Shown: piece by piece, positions 7,401 through 18,208 of the stretch
Layout of the letters: every line of letters begins with the position of its first letter
How positions within the stretch are numbered: the stretch's first letter is position 1
Assembly (NCBI GenBank): GCA_030041955.1
Contig: JASIAO010000225.1
Coordinates: 1-43,215 of the forward strand
DNA from: Acidobacteriaceae bacterium
GTDB lineage: Bacteria; Acidobacteriota; Terriglobia; Terriglobales; Acidobacteriaceae
Length of the DNA stretch: 43,215 nt
Direction of reading: 5' to 3'
The notes under the pieces: generated by a model
Databases searched by the model: none
Seen by the model: the letters and a program-made list of their open reading frames with translations, nothing else
What the model was told of the DNA's origin: nothing
Program-made: the position numbers and the translations under genes

Positions 7401-8597
7401 ATGTCAAAAAGCTTGAATCGCGCTATCCTCGGCGTCTCCATTGCCGTTATCCTTGTGGTTTTCCTCGGTGGCTTCGGCCCCGCCGGCGTGTCCGCCGATC
7501 AGAGCGACGGCGCCTACGTTCAGATGGGCGTCTACGAGGACGTCCTCCACAAGATTCAGACCGACTACGTTACCCAGCCCGATATCGACACCGTTACCGA
7601 CGGCGCGCTTCACGGCCTCCTCGAATCGCTTGATGCCGAGTCCAGCTACCTCACCCAGTCTGAATACGCCACCTACCAGGCGCATCAGCACGAGGGGCAG
7701 GCCGGCACTGGTCTTGAGGTCTCCAAGCGCTACGGCTACGGCGACGTGGTCACCGTGGTCCCCGGCAGCCCTGCAGACAAAGCCCACATCCAGGATGGCG
7801 ACCTCATCGAGGCCATCGGCGGCAAATCCACCCGCGTGATGTCCCTGGCCATGATCCGCCTGCTCCTTGAAGGCAAGGCTGGCTCCACCGTCTCCTTCGA
7901 CCTTATCCGCCCCGGCAAAGCGCAGCCCGACAACATCACTCTGACCCTGACCGACGTCGTTCCGCCGTCTCTTGGTGTGCAGCAGTACAAGGACTCCGGC
8001 ATCCTCGACCTCAAGCCGTACATCCTCACCGCGGATCGCGTCGATCAGATCATCTCCCACCTGCGCGCTATGCCGAAGGATGGCAGCACCAAAGTCCTCC
8101 TTGACCTTCGTGACGTCGATGGTGGCGATCCGCAACAGGGAATTCGCCTTGCCAATGCCTTCCTAAAGTCCGGCACCATTACTATGCTTGCAGGTCAGAC
8201 CGTCCCCACGCAGACCTTCACCGCGGAGGCCTCGAAATTCGTCACCTCTGCTCCGCTCGTTGTGCTCGTCAATCACGGCACCGCCGGCGCAGCCGAGATC
8301 GTCGCCGGCGCGATCCTCGACAACAAGCGCGGCGACGTCGTCGGCGACCGCACCTTCGGCCAGGGCGGCGAGCTGAAAACCTTCCCGCTTCCCGATGGCG
8401 CAGCCCTCCTGCTTACCGTGGCGAAGTACGAAACCCCTGACGGTTCGAAGATCGCCGACTCCGCTATCACGCCGAATGTTCAGGTCAGCGAGAATCCCGA
8501 GGACTCCCTGTCCCCAACCCCGCCCAACCCCACGGAGCAGCGCCCGGACGACCAGCTCAACAAGGCCATCGCTATCCTGAAGCAGAAATCGGCCTAG
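7401..8597 (+). CDS. S41 (CtpA/Tsp-like) peptidase homologue, catalytic residues lost
   Basis: A 398-residue protein with an N-terminal signal anchor (MSKSLNRAILGVSIAVILVV), a helical region, a PDZ domain (about 100-190, GSPADKAHIQDGDLIEAI) and an S41 fold. In active members the serine sits in GSASASE-type loops and the lysine in FGKG, 25 residues later. Here the loop reads NHGTAGAAEIVAGA with Gly296 at the serine position, and TFGQGG puts Gln321 at the lysine position, exactly 25 apart. DLRDVDGG also replaces the usual DLRxNPGG. So the fold is kept but hydrolysis by the known Ser/Lys dyad is not expected; a periplasmic PDZ scaffold or adaptor is likelier. It lies between permeases and a PBP, whose start is 19 bases downstream. 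Confidence 0.88.
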   Translation: MSKSLNRAILGVSIAVILVVFLGGFGPAGVSADQSDGAYVQMGVYEDVLHKIQTDYVTQPDIDTVTDGALHGLLESLDAESSYLTQSEYATYQAHQHEGQAGTGLEVSKRYGYGDVVTVVPGSPADKAHIQDGDLIEAIGGKSTRVMSLAMIRLLLEGKAGSTVSFDLIRPGKAQPDNITLTLTDVVPPSLGVQQYKDSGILDLKPYILTADRVDQIISHLRAMPKDGSTKVLLDLRDVDGGDPQQGIRLANAFLKSGTITMLAGQTVPTQTFTAEASKFVTSAPLVVLVNHGTAGAAEIVAGAILDNKRGDVVGDRTFGQGGELKTFPLPDGAALLLTVAKYETPDGSKIADSAITPNVQVSENPEDSLSPTPPNPTEQRPDDQLNKAIAILKQKSA

Positions 8598-8616
8598 TTA
8601 GCGTTACGCTGGTAGG

Positions 8617-10845
8617 TTGAACCTCATCACCCCATCCACCTGGGACGACGCGCCTGAGCCGGACCTCGGCTCCCCGCGTTTTCGCCCCGGTGCGGGTCGC
8701 GGCAAGATCGCCGGCAGCGTCGCCCTGGCATTCCTCATCCTGCTCGCCGCCGCCGCAGGCTCCCTCGCCGGCCTCATGCTCGTCTACTCCGTGGATTTGC
8801 CCCAGATCGACCAGCTCGAGCACTACCGGCCCAGCTCCACCACCGAGCTCTACGACGTCCACGGACGCATCATCGGATCCTTTGCCCTTGAGCGCCGCAT
8901 TCCCATCGGCTACAACGATTTCTCCCCGCTCCTGCGCCAGGCCGTCATCTCCACCGAGGACCGCGACTTCGAAAGCCACTGGGGGGTGAACCTGATGCGC
9001 GTCGCCAGAGCCGCCTGGCACGATGTTTTCTCCAAAGGCCGCGCCCAGGGAGCTTCCACGCTCACCATGCAACTTGCCCGCGATCTATTCCTCACCAACC
9101 AGCGCACGCTCTCTCGCAAGCTCCAGGAAATCTTTCTCTCCCTCCAGATCGAGCACCGCTTCACCAAGCAGCAGATTTTCACCCTCTACGGCAACCAGAT
9201 CTACCTCGGTAGCGGCGTCTACGGCTTTGAAGCCGGAGCCGAGTATTATTTCTCGAAGCACGCCAACGATCTCACCCTCCCTGAAGCCGCACTGCTCGCC
9301 GGCCTGCCCAAGGGCCCCGTCGAGTTCTCTCCCATCCTCAGTCCCGAGCGCGCCTTCCGCCGCCGCAATCTTGTTATCGACGCCATGCTGCAGGACGGCA
9401 AAATCACCGTCGCTCAGGCTGAAGCTGCTCGCTCCGCGCCTCTCGGCCTGCACATCGAAGCCCCGCCCAACTCCGTCGCGCCGTGGTTCGTCGAAGAAGT
9501 CCGCCGCGAGCTCGACCGCCGTTTCGGTTCCGAAGAAGTCCACGCCGCCGGCCTCAAGGTCTACACCACGCTCGATCTCGATCTGCAGACGGCCGCCAAC
9601 CAGGCCGTACTCGACGGCCTCGCTGCTTACGAGCGCAGCTGCGGCTGGCGCGGCCATCTTCTCAACGTCATTGCCGGCGGCCTTTCCCTCGACAGCTTCC
9701 AGCACCCGGACTGGACCATTCCGCCATCGCCTGGCCTTTACACCCACGCTCTCGTCACCGGCATTCTTCCGTATCAGGTCGCCGCGCGCATCGGCACGCA
9801 CACCCTCATCCTCACGCCAGACGACTGGTCCTGGAGCCACTTCACCACCGCCGATCAATTCCTCCACGTCGGCGACATCATCTACGTGAAGCTAACCGAT
9901 GTCTCCGGCAACCTCCTCCGCGGTTCGCTTGAGGAAGACACCGGCGCCCAGGGTGCGCTCCTCGCTATGGACAACACCACCGGCGATGTCCTGGCTCTGG
10001 TCGGCGGTCGCGACTTCAATCTTTCCCAGTTTGACCGCGCCACTCAGGCCGAACGCCAGACCGGTTCCTCGTTCAAGGCGTATGTCTATACCGCTGCCGT
10101 CGAAGACGGTCTCACTCCGCAGGACACCATCGTCGACCACCCTGTCTCATGGGGCTCCTATGTTCCGCATAACTACGACGGCAAATACCTCGGCCGCATC
10201 TCGCTCCTCAAGGCATTCGCCGACTCACGCAACATCCCCGCGCTCGAACTGGCCGCTCGCGTCGGCATCGAGAATGTCATCCGCACCGCGCACAAATTCG
10301 GCATCACCACCGATATCCCGCCTTATCTGCCTGTCGCGCTCGGCTCGGCTGAGGTCACCCTTGAGCAGCAGGTCGCCGCCTACTCCGTCTTCCCCAATGA
10401 CGGCATCCGCATCGCCCCGCACCTCATACGCCGCGTCATCGCCGCCGATGGCACGCCGCTCTTCGACGACACCCCTGACGCCACCGAGGTGATCAGCCAG
10501 AAGACAGCCCGCACTATGATGGAATTTTTCCGCGGAGTCACCAGTGAAGGCACCGCCGCCTCGCTCGCCGCGTTGCACCATCCCCTCGGTGGCAAAACCG
10601 GCACCACCAACGATTTCACCGATGCCTGGTTCGTCGGCTTCTCGCCCTCCGTTACTTGTGGCGTCTGGACCGGCTACGATGACCGCGAATCTCTCGGCGA
10701 CAAGGAAACCGGCGCCCGCGTCGCGCTGCCGATCTGGACCGCGTTCATGAAAACCGCTATCGCCTCGTCTCCGAACGAGTCCTTCCTCGCCGATCAGCCT
10801 GCTCCGCCGGCCGCGCAACCCGCCGCGCTGCCCGCCCAACGTTAG
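8617..10845 (+). CDS. Class A penicillin-binding protein (PBP1A-like)
   Basis: A bifunctional peptidoglycan glycosyltransferase/transpeptidase of 742 residues anchored by a TM helix at about 29-55. The GT51 domain shows the catalytic STEDRDFESHWG (Glu114), QGASTLTMQLARD and the conserved RKLQEIFLSLQIE. The transpeptidase shows GSSFK (Ser484 and Lys487), SRN, and KTGTTNDFTDAWFVGF (Lys660). The C-terminus is a Pro/Ala tail. A stop at 8599 limits the start; TTG at 8617 is the only sensible codon and follows ggtagg directly, which is unusually tight. It builds the cell wall in the periplasm and may be co-transcribed with the S41 homologue. Confidence 0.94.
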   Translation: MNLITPSTWDDAPEPDLGSPRFRPGAGRGKIAGSVALAFLILLAAAAGSLAGLMLVYSVDLPQIDQLEHYRPSSTTELYDVHGRIIGSFALERRIPIGYNDFSPLLRQAVISTEDRDFESHWGVNLMRVARAAWHDVFSKGRAQGASTLTMQLARDLFLTNQRTLSRKLQEIFLSLQIEHRFTKQQIFTLYGNQIYLGSGVYGFEAGAEYYFSKHANDLTLPEAALLAGLPKGPVEFSPILSPERAFRRRNLVIDAMLQDGKITVAQAEAARSAPLGLHIEAPPNSVAPWFVEEVRRELDRRFGSEEVHAAGLKVYTTLDLDLQTAANQAVLDGLAAYERSCGWRGHLLNVIAGGLSLDSFQHPDWTIPPSPGLYTHALVTGILPYQVAARIGTHTLILTPDDWSWSHFTTADQFLHVGDIIYVKLTDVSGNLLRGSLEEDTGAQGALLAMDNTTGDVLALVGGRDFNLSQFDRATQAERQTGSSFKAYVYTAAVEDGLTPQDTIVDHPVSWGSYVPHNYDGKYLGRISLLKAFADSRNIPALELAARVGIENVIRTAHKFGITTDIPPYLPVALGSAEVTLEQQVAAYSVFPNDGIRIAPHLIRRVIAADGTPLFDDTPDATEVISQKTARTMMEFFRGVTSEGTAASLAALHHPLGGKTGTTNDFTDAWFVGFSPSVTCGVWTGYDDRESLGDKETGARVALPIWTAFMKTAIASSPNESFLADQPAPPAAQPAALPAQR

Positions 10846-10906
10846 GCGAAGCCTGAGCATGGTCACGCCCTCGGCGCGCCCGGCACTCACCGGAGGTATC
10901 CGAAGC

Positions 10907-11650
10907 TCACCGAGCGCGCCGGTCGTGTGGCCCGAAATGATAGCTGATGCCATACATGTACGACATCACATCCAGACCGGGATTCGACGGCACAACGAAG
11001 GCATTCGAAAAATGGTAATCGCCCATGCCCATCCGCAGATCCACCCTCCTGGTCAGCCGGATCTGCAGGCCTGCGCTGGACTGCAGGCTGATGTTCTCGT
11101 AGCTCGCGTTCGGTGACAGCGCCTTCTGGGTGAACACGAGTAATCCGCCCTTCGCCATCAGGTATGGCCTGATCGCCTTACCGTCCCGCCATAAGAGGCG
11201 GAAGCCGATGGGCGTGATTCCGATTCCGGGCACGTATCGCCTGCGCCCTCGGTTCGTGGACACGACGACGCCATAGTAGTTCAGTTGATACGGCTCGTTC
11301 AGGAGCACGAAGGGCAAAAACTCCGCCACATAGTAAACCTGCGCCCCCAGGAAGTAGCCCCAGGAATGCCGGTCGTACTCCACGCCCCCCGTGAACAGCT
11401 TCGAATCTGTCCCCTGGGCAAAGATCTGATAGTTGCCGAAGGAGCCCTGTCCCTCAAACGTCAGGTCGCTCTCCACCCGGTTTCGGATCGGAGGCGCATA
11501 GGATGCTGCGCTCCCTGTTTGGTGCGTATCTTCGCTCGTCTGCCCGACCGCGATCGACGGCGCCAGCACGCTGAACACCGCGACCAGCAGCATCCACCTC
11601 AGGCAAAAGTCCCGATTGTAGCTTTCCTTGTGAGGGCAATAGGGGAACAC
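10907..11650 (-). CDS. PagL-like outer-membrane beta-barrel (possible lipid A 3-O-deacylase)
   Basis: A 247-residue protein with a hydrophobic signal segment (MLLVAVFSVLAPSIAVGQ) and alternating beta-strand composition. The C-terminal half resembles acyloxyacyl hydrolase/PagL proteins: ITPIGFRLLWR, GGLLVF and DYHFSNAFVVPSNPGLD. The HFSNA motif places His and Ser two apart as in the PagL catalytic pair. The acidic partner, Glu 14 residues after the His in PagL, is Asp here. Lipid A remodelling is therefore an inference. The longest frame starts at a GTG (11650); an ATG at 11593 begins right at the hydrophobic stretch, so the start is unsettled. The C-terminus is charged rather than aromatic, which is odd for a barrel. 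Confidence 0.7.
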   Translation of the reverse strand: MFPYCPHKESYNRDFCLRWMLLVAVFSVLAPSIAVGQTSEDTHQTGSAASYAPPIRNRVESDLTFEGQGSFGNYQIFAQGTDSKLFTGGVEYDRHSWGYFLGAQVYYVAEFLPFVLLNEPYQLNYYGVVVSTNRGRRRYVPGIGITPIGFRLLWRDGKAIRPYLMAKGGLLVFTQKALSPNASYENISLQSSAGLQIRLTRRVDLRMGMGDYHFSNAFVVPSNPGLDVMSYMYGISYHFGPHDRRAR

Positions 11651-11797
11651 CGGCGCGCAACCTCAATTCCTCGGCTAATTATCCAGCGTTGGCGTTAGTA
11701 AGACTGGAGTTTAAACCCTACCCTGCTAACTCCTGCAAGACATCGCTTCACCGAAATCCACACCGCGCCCGGTTCCACTCGTCACCTCTGCCGGCGC

Positions 11798-12409
11798 TCA
11801 GAAGCGCCACACCAGTCCAGCCGAAGCGCGCCCAAAATAGTTGGGCAGGCCAGGCACGTACGTGGGTACGATATGGAATCGCTCGTTTTCCTTGAAGTAT
11901 GCATACTGGTAATCCCCCGCGACGCGGACAGCGAAGTGTCGGGAAATCGGCGTATCCAGGCCGCCGCCAAGAATCGCGGAGAACGAAGCTGTATCTCCCA
12001 CTGCTCCGCTCGCTCCCCAGTGCATGTTCACGTTGCCTTCTCCGCCCAATCCCTCCACAAAGGCGTACTCCCGCCCGAAGCTTCGGCCGTATTGGCCGCC
12101 GCCCATGATGAAATAGGGATGTTCCAGCGCCCCTTGGTTAGTTCCGCGATAGCCGAACGCGCTCAGTTTGAAACGGAGATCATGCCATGGAGGAATGGCG
12201 AATCCCACATCCCATCCATCGAGAGGTTGATGCTGTCCGCTAACCCCGTTGAGGGAATTCGAGAGAAAACTGTAGCCGCCAAAGAGTTGATAGCGGGACG
12301 CCGGCGTTGTTTGACCGTGGAACTCAGGCGTCAGCGCCATCATTGCGAGCACGCACATCAGCCGCAGCGGCAAGCGGATCGCCAATCTTTTGCGCCCCTC
12401 TTCGGTCAT
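11798..12409 (-). CDS. Outer-membrane beta-barrel protein of unknown role
   Basis: A 203-residue protein with a signal peptide (RLMCVLAMMALTPEFHGQ), then strand-turn-strand sequence rich in Gly and aromatics, such as YQLFGGYSFLSNSLNG, and a C-terminal ASAGLVWRF ending in Phe, the usual BAM recognition signature. Size fits an eight-stranded OmpA/OmpX-type barrel. No catalytic motif is visible. It lies 147 bp upstream of the PagL-like gene in the same direction, so the two may be expressed together. Confidence 0.75.
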   Translation of the reverse strand: MTEEGRKRLAIRLPLRLMCVLAMMALTPEFHGQTTPASRYQLFGGYSFLSNSLNGVSGQHQPLDGWDVGFAIPPWHDLRFKLSAFGYRGTNQGALEHPYFIMGGGQYGRSFGREYAFVEGLGGEGNVNMHWGASGAVGDTASFSAILGGGLDTPISRHFAVRVAGDYQYAYFKENERFHIVPTYVPGLPNYFGRASAGLVWRF

Positions 12410-12503
12410 CCACCCGATTTGACCACACCCCTTCGGGTTGTGCCAAGGAGATCCTCAACGGTGACCTGCCATCAGCCGGGCAAGTTCGGTCAGAATCGCC
12501 TCC

Positions 12504-12755
12504 TTACGCTGCGTCCCCCACCCGAATATGCGACGGCAGGAAGTTCAGCATCCACTCCCCTGACCACCGTCTGGTAAACACCGTGTGTCCTTCGAACGAC
12601 ACCGTATACGACCCGTCCGGCAAATCCGCCGGTTCGCCGCTGATGCGGCATCGCGTGAATCGCCGCCCACTCAGTGATTGCTCTGTCCACAGAGTGAGAC
12701 TGCATTCCATCTCCCGCCCCATTCCACGCAATACTGCTCGCACTACTGATTGCAC
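12504..12755 (-). CDS. Small hypothetical protein (83 aa)
   Basis: An unrecognised short protein. The GTG start at 12755 is preceded by GGAGG with a five-base gap, a strong ribosome-binding site, which decides this start over internal ATGs at 12722 and 12710. The body has balanced composition (ISGEPADLPDGSYTVSFEG, then RRWSGEWMLNFLP), which looks like a folded beta-rich domain rather than chance. No signal peptide or TM is seen. It is divergent from the SGNH hydrolase and precedes the barrel gene at 12409 by 94 bp. Confidence 0.5.
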   Translation of the reverse strand: MQSVVRAVLRGMGREMECSLTLWTEQSLSGRRFTRCRISGEPADLPDGSYTVSFEGHTVFTRRWSGEWMLNFLPSHIRVGDAA

Positions 12756-12923
12756 ACACCCCTCCCCGTGGCCTTGGAACTAATGTTGGATGCGCCGATA
12801 GGTTTAGTCGTTGACCGCGAAGTTCGTGCGTCGCGAGATAAACCTGAAGTCCAGGATCTTTGCATTTCTGGTTACATCGCGGTCCCCGCGCCTTGTGCCC
12901 CTTTCAGGAGCTAACATTGGGGC
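12756..12923. promoter_or_regulatory. Divergent gap, 83-aa protein / SGNH hydrolase
   Basis: This 168-bp divergent spacer is expected to hold both promoters. Only ribosome-binding sites were identified with confidence: GGAGG for the minus-strand GTG and aggag for the plus-strand ATG. No clear -35/-10 pair or operator was seen. Confidence 0.3.
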
Positions 12924-13736
12924 ATGAAATATTTGGCTGTCTCCCTGGCGCTTGACGTGATGTTCACTCTCTTCGCGCCTGCGCAGCAGGCCGTTCCCGA
13001 TAATGGATCGCCCCAGGCAACGGCCCAGCAGGGCATGAAGGCCGTCGAAAACCTCGATCGCTGGCGTGAAACCCTCATCCCGATGTTCATGAACGATTAC
13101 GGTGACCTGAATCGCTACCACGACGCCGACCTCGCCCTCGCCGCCCCCGCGCCCAATCAGCAGCGCGTTGTATTCTTCGGCGACTCCATCACCGATATCT
13201 GGAACCTCGACCAGTCCTTCCCAGGCAAGCACTACATCAACCGCGGCATCAGCGGCCAGACTACGCCGCAGATGATCGTCCGCTTCCGCCAGGACGTGGT
13301 CGATCTTCATCCCGCCGTCGTCGTGATTCTTGCCGGCACCAACGATCTCGCCGGCAACACCGGCCCCGAGTTCGTCGCCCAGATCGAAGGCAACTACGCC
13401 AGCATGGCGGAGATCGCTCGCGCCAACGGTATCCGCGTCATCTTTTCTTCCGTCACGCCCATCAATGGCTCGCGACCCGACTGGACAAACTACGCGCTGC
13501 TCCGCTCACCGCGAAAAATCCTCGAGCTGAACGACTGGCTCAGGCGTTACTGCGCCGAGCACGGCCTTTTCTATCTCGATTACTACTCGGCGATGGTCGA
13601 CTCCCAGGGCCGAATGAGGTCCGATCTTACCAACGACGGCCTGCACCCCAACGCCGCCGGTTTTGCAGTCATGGCCCCACTCGCCCAGGATGACATCGAG
13701 AAGGCCCTCAGCCAGCCCGTCATGATCGACAAGTAA
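12924..13736 (+). CDS. SGNH/GDSL-family hydrolase, probably exported
   Basis: A 270-residue esterase/acetylhydrolase-type protein. The four family blocks are present: FFGDSIT (block I, nucleophile Ser), NRGISGQTT (block II Gly), LAGTNDL (block III Asn) and NDGLHPN (block V Asp and His). The N-terminus (MKYLAVSLALDVMFTLFAPA) is probably a signal peptide, though an Asp interrupts its core. AGGAG lies 12 bases before the ATG. Related proteins deacetylate or de-esterify carbohydrates; the substrate is unknown. It converges on kdpC with only nine bases between the stops. Confidence 0.9.
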   Translation: MKYLAVSLALDVMFTLFAPAQQAVPDNGSPQATAQQGMKAVENLDRWRETLIPMFMNDYGDLNRYHDADLALAAPAPNQQRVVFFGDSITDIWNLDQSFPGKHYINRGISGQTTPQMIVRFRQDVVDLHPAVVVILAGTNDLAGNTGPEFVAQIEGNYASMAEIARANGIRVIFSSVTPINGSRPDWTNYALLRSPRKILELNDWLRRYCAEHGLFYLDYYSAMVDSQGRMRSDLTNDGLHPNAAGFAVMAPLAQDDIEKALSQPVMIDK

Positions 13737-13745
13737 ACCGGAAAA

Positions 13746-14336
13746 CTATTTGCTCGTTTGCGACTGTCCAGGCAGCGCATCCAGCGCCAGATTCAGCTCC
13801 AGCACGTTCACCGTCGGCTCGCCGAGGAATCCGAACTGCCGTCCCTCGATGTGCGATTCCACCAGCGCCCGCACTGTTTCCTCCGGAAGGTGCCGCGCCG
13901 CCGCCACCATCGGCACCTGATACAGCGCGCCCTCCGGAGAAATATCCGGATCCAGCCCCGACCCCGACGTCGTCACCAGGCCGATGGGTACCGGTCCCTT
14001 TGCCTCGGGATCATCCTTGTGCCATTGAGCCACGGCTGCGTCGATCCGAGTCATCAGCGCCTGATTCGTTGGTCCCAGATTCGACCCGCCCGAGCTGGTT
14101 GCATCCCAGCCGTTGCCCGCCGCCGATGGCCTCGAGTGGAAATACCGCGGGCTGGTGAATCCTTGCCCGATCAGCGCCGACCCTACCACCTGACCGTCGC
14201 GTGTAATCAGGGAGCCGTTTGCCTTGGCCGGCATCATCAATTGCGCAAGGCCCGTCACTAACAGCGGGTATCCAATCCCCAGCAGGATGGTCGTGATAAT
14301 CGTGTAGCGAATCGCAATCACAAGCGTGTTTCGCAT
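13746..14336 (-). CDS. kdpC: K+-transporting ATPase subunit C
   Basis: KdpC, 196 residues (E. coli about 190), is the single-span subunit that stabilises the KdpFABC complex and assists ATP binding. One N-terminal TM helix (IAIRYTIITTILLGIGYPLL) is followed by the conserved periplasmic region with GSALIGQGFTSPRYFHSRPS and SGSGLDPDISP. The start has GGAGAGG upstream and lies 14 bases after kdpB. It is the last gene of the cluster, and the SGNH gene converges from the other side. Confidence 0.96.
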   Translation of the reverse strand: MRNTLVIAIRYTIITTILLGIGYPLLVTGLAQLMMPAKANGSLITRDGQVVGSALIGQGFTSPRYFHSRPSAAGNGWDATSSGGSNLGPTNQALMTRIDAAVAQWHKDDPEAKGPVPIGLVTTSGSGLDPDISPEGALYQVPMVAAARHLPEETVRALVESHIEGRQFGFLGEPTVNVLELNLALDALPGQSQTSK

Positions 14337-14350
14337 AAGAATCCTCTCCC

Positions 14351-16381
<2,031 letters not shown>

Positions 16382-16399
16382 AACCTTTTTCTCCTCGCC

Positions 16400-18112
16400 C
16401 TACGAAAACAGCACGCCGTGGTGCAGCAGCAGATGTTCCAGGATTGGACCCAGGCTGAGCGCCGGGAAAAACGTCAGCGCGCCCACGATTAGAATCACGC
16501 TCGTCAGCAGCACGGTGAACAGCGGTGTATTCACCGGGAACGTTCCGGGCGAAGGTGGAACGCTCTTCTTCCGCGCCAGATTTCCGGCGAGAGCGAGCAT
16601 CGGTATCATCATCAGGAACCGGCCCGTCAGCATATTGAAGCCGGTCGTGATGTTGTAGAACTTCGTGTTGGCGTTGAGTCCGGCGAAGGCGGAGCCGTTA
16701 TTCCCGGCCGTCGAGACATAGGCGTAGAGAATTTCCGTCAGACCGTGCGGCCCATTATTTGCCAGGCTACTCAACCCTGCGTGCGTGAGCACTCCGATCG
16801 CGGTGAGCACGAGAATCACCAGCGGAAAGATGAGCACATATAACATCGTCATCTTGACGTCGTAGGATTCAATCTTCTTGCCGAGATATTCCGGCGTGCG
16901 CCCTACCATCAGCCCCGCGATAAACACCGACAGGACCACGTAGATGATCATGCCGTAGAGCCCCGATCCCACTCCGCCGAAGATAATCTCCCCCAGCATG
17001 ATGTTGATCAGAGGCACCATTCCTCCCAGCGGCATGTAGGAATCGTGCATCGAGTTGACGGCGCCGCAACTCGCATCTGTTGTGATCGTCGCAAACATCG
17101 AGGAGTCAGTGATGCCGAAGCGCGCCTCTTTGCCCTCCATGTTGCCGCCCGGCTGCAAGGCGCTGGCTTGCTGCGTCACACCGTGCAGCACCGGACTCGG
17201 TTGCGACTCCGCCCAATAACAGACGGTGAATCCCGCGGCAAACAGGATCGACATACAGGCAAAAATCGCCCATCCGTGCCCCGGCGAGCCTGTCATGCGC
17301 CCCAGCGTGACCGTCAGCGCACCGCCGATCAGGAAGATGAGGAACATCTCGATGAAATTGCTGAAGGCCGTCGGGTTTTCGAAAGGATGCGCGCTGTTCG
17401 CGCTGAAAAATCCTCCCCCGTTCGTGCCCAGCTCCTTGATCGCCTCCTGCGAGGCCACCGGCCCCTGCGCGATCGTCTGCGTCTGGTGTTCCAGCGTATG
17501 CGCCACCGTATACGGGTGCAGGTTCTGGATCACTCCCTGGCTCACCAGCACCAGCGCAAACACGATGCACAGGGGCACCAGTACATAAAGACACGTACGA
17601 GTAACGTCGACCCAGAAGTTGCCGATGGTCTTCGCCTCGCGCCGCGCGACCCCCCGCACCAACGCGATGGCCACCGCGATGCCAGCCGCCGCGCTGAAGA
17701 AGTTGTGATAGGCAAGGCCGGCCATCTGCGTGAAGTAACTCATCGTTACATCGTTGCTGTATGCCTGCCAGTTGGTGTTTGTGGTAAACGACGCCGCGGT
17801 ATTCCACGCGAGGAACGCCTCCACTCCGGGCAGATGCTGCGGGTTCCACGGCAGCACATGCTGTAGTCGCTCGAAGACATACGTGAGGATCAGCGAGACG
17901 AAGCTGAACAGCAGCATCGCCACTGTGTATTCCTTCCACGTCATCTCCTCATCGCTGCGGACCCCGGAGACGCGGTAGATCAACCTCTCGAAAGGCCGCA
18001 GGAAGTGGAGCTTCCCTTCGAACACCTTCGCCATGTAAATCCCGAGCGGGCGCACACAGACGAGGAGAACGACGAAATAGACGATAAATTGGAGCCAGCC
18101 ATTGGCGGTCAT
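16400..18112 (-). CDS. kdpA: K+-transporting ATPase subunit A
   Basis: The channel-like K+-binding subunit, 570 residues, with about ten TM helices and four pore-loop repeats of the SKT superfamily. NGGGFFSANSAHPFENPT, TDASCGAVNSMHDS and NNGSAFAGLNANTKFYN are typical filter-flanking segments. The ATG at 18112 starts two bases after the kdpF stop, with GGAGAAG inside kdpF, so the two are translationally coupled. Confidence 0.97.
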   Translation of the reverse strand: MTANGWLQFIVYFVVLLVCVRPLGIYMAKVFEGKLHFLRPFERLIYRVSGVRSDEEMTWKEYTVAMLLFSFVSLILTYVFERLQHVLPWNPQHLPGVEAFLAWNTAASFTTNTNWQAYSNDVTMSYFTQMAGLAYHNFFSAAAGIAVAIALVRGVARREAKTIGNFWVDVTRTCLYVLVPLCIVFALVLVSQGVIQNLHPYTVAHTLEHQTQTIAQGPVASQEAIKELGTNGGGFFSANSAHPFENPTAFSNFIEMFLIFLIGGALTVTLGRMTGSPGHGWAIFACMSILFAAGFTVCYWAESQPSPVLHGVTQQASALQPGGNMEGKEARFGITDSSMFATITTDASCGAVNSMHDSYMPLGGMVPLINIMLGEIIFGGVGSGLYGMIIYVVLSVFIAGLMVGRTPEYLGKKIESYDVKMTMLYVLIFPLVILVLTAIGVLTHAGLSSLANNGPHGLTEILYAYVSTAGNNGSAFAGLNANTKFYNITTGFNMLTGRFLMMIPMLALAGNLARKKSVPPSPGTFPVNTPLFTVLLTSVILIVGALTFFPALSLGPILEHLLLHHGVLFS

Positions 18113-18114
18113 GG

Positions 18115-18204
18115 TCAGAACTTCTCCGGATACAGCAGGGCTACGACAAGGTAGACCAGCAGAAATGCGGTGATGAGCAGGATGAAGAGAGTCGTGGTAT
18201 TCAT
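18115..18204 (-). CDS. kdpF: KdpF, small stabilising subunit
   Basis: A 29-residue hydrophobic peptide (MNTTTLFILLITAFLLVYL then VVALLYPEKF), the same length as E. coli KdpF and with the same C-terminal LLxPEKF signature. It forms one TM helix that sits at the KdpA/KdpB interface. It was found by reading the minus strand between kdpA and the upstream genes. GAGG lies seven bases before its ATG, overlapping the end of the preceding micropeptide gene. Confidence 0.9.
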   Translation of the reverse strand: MNTTTLFILLITAFLLVYLVVALLYPEKF

Positions 18205-18208
18205 CGGG

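Noticed and set aside
10846-10906. Possible bidirectional terminator between the PBP and PagL-like genes
   Set aside because: ggcgcgc and gcgcgcc can pair but enclose a long loop (over 30 nt) and have no T tract on either side.
12490-12759. Alternative 89-codon minus-strand frame overlapping the 83-aa protein
   Set aside because: It shares the upstream region, but its composition (Gly/Arg/Val runs) is less protein-like, and its GTG is too close to the ribosome-binding site (about one base).
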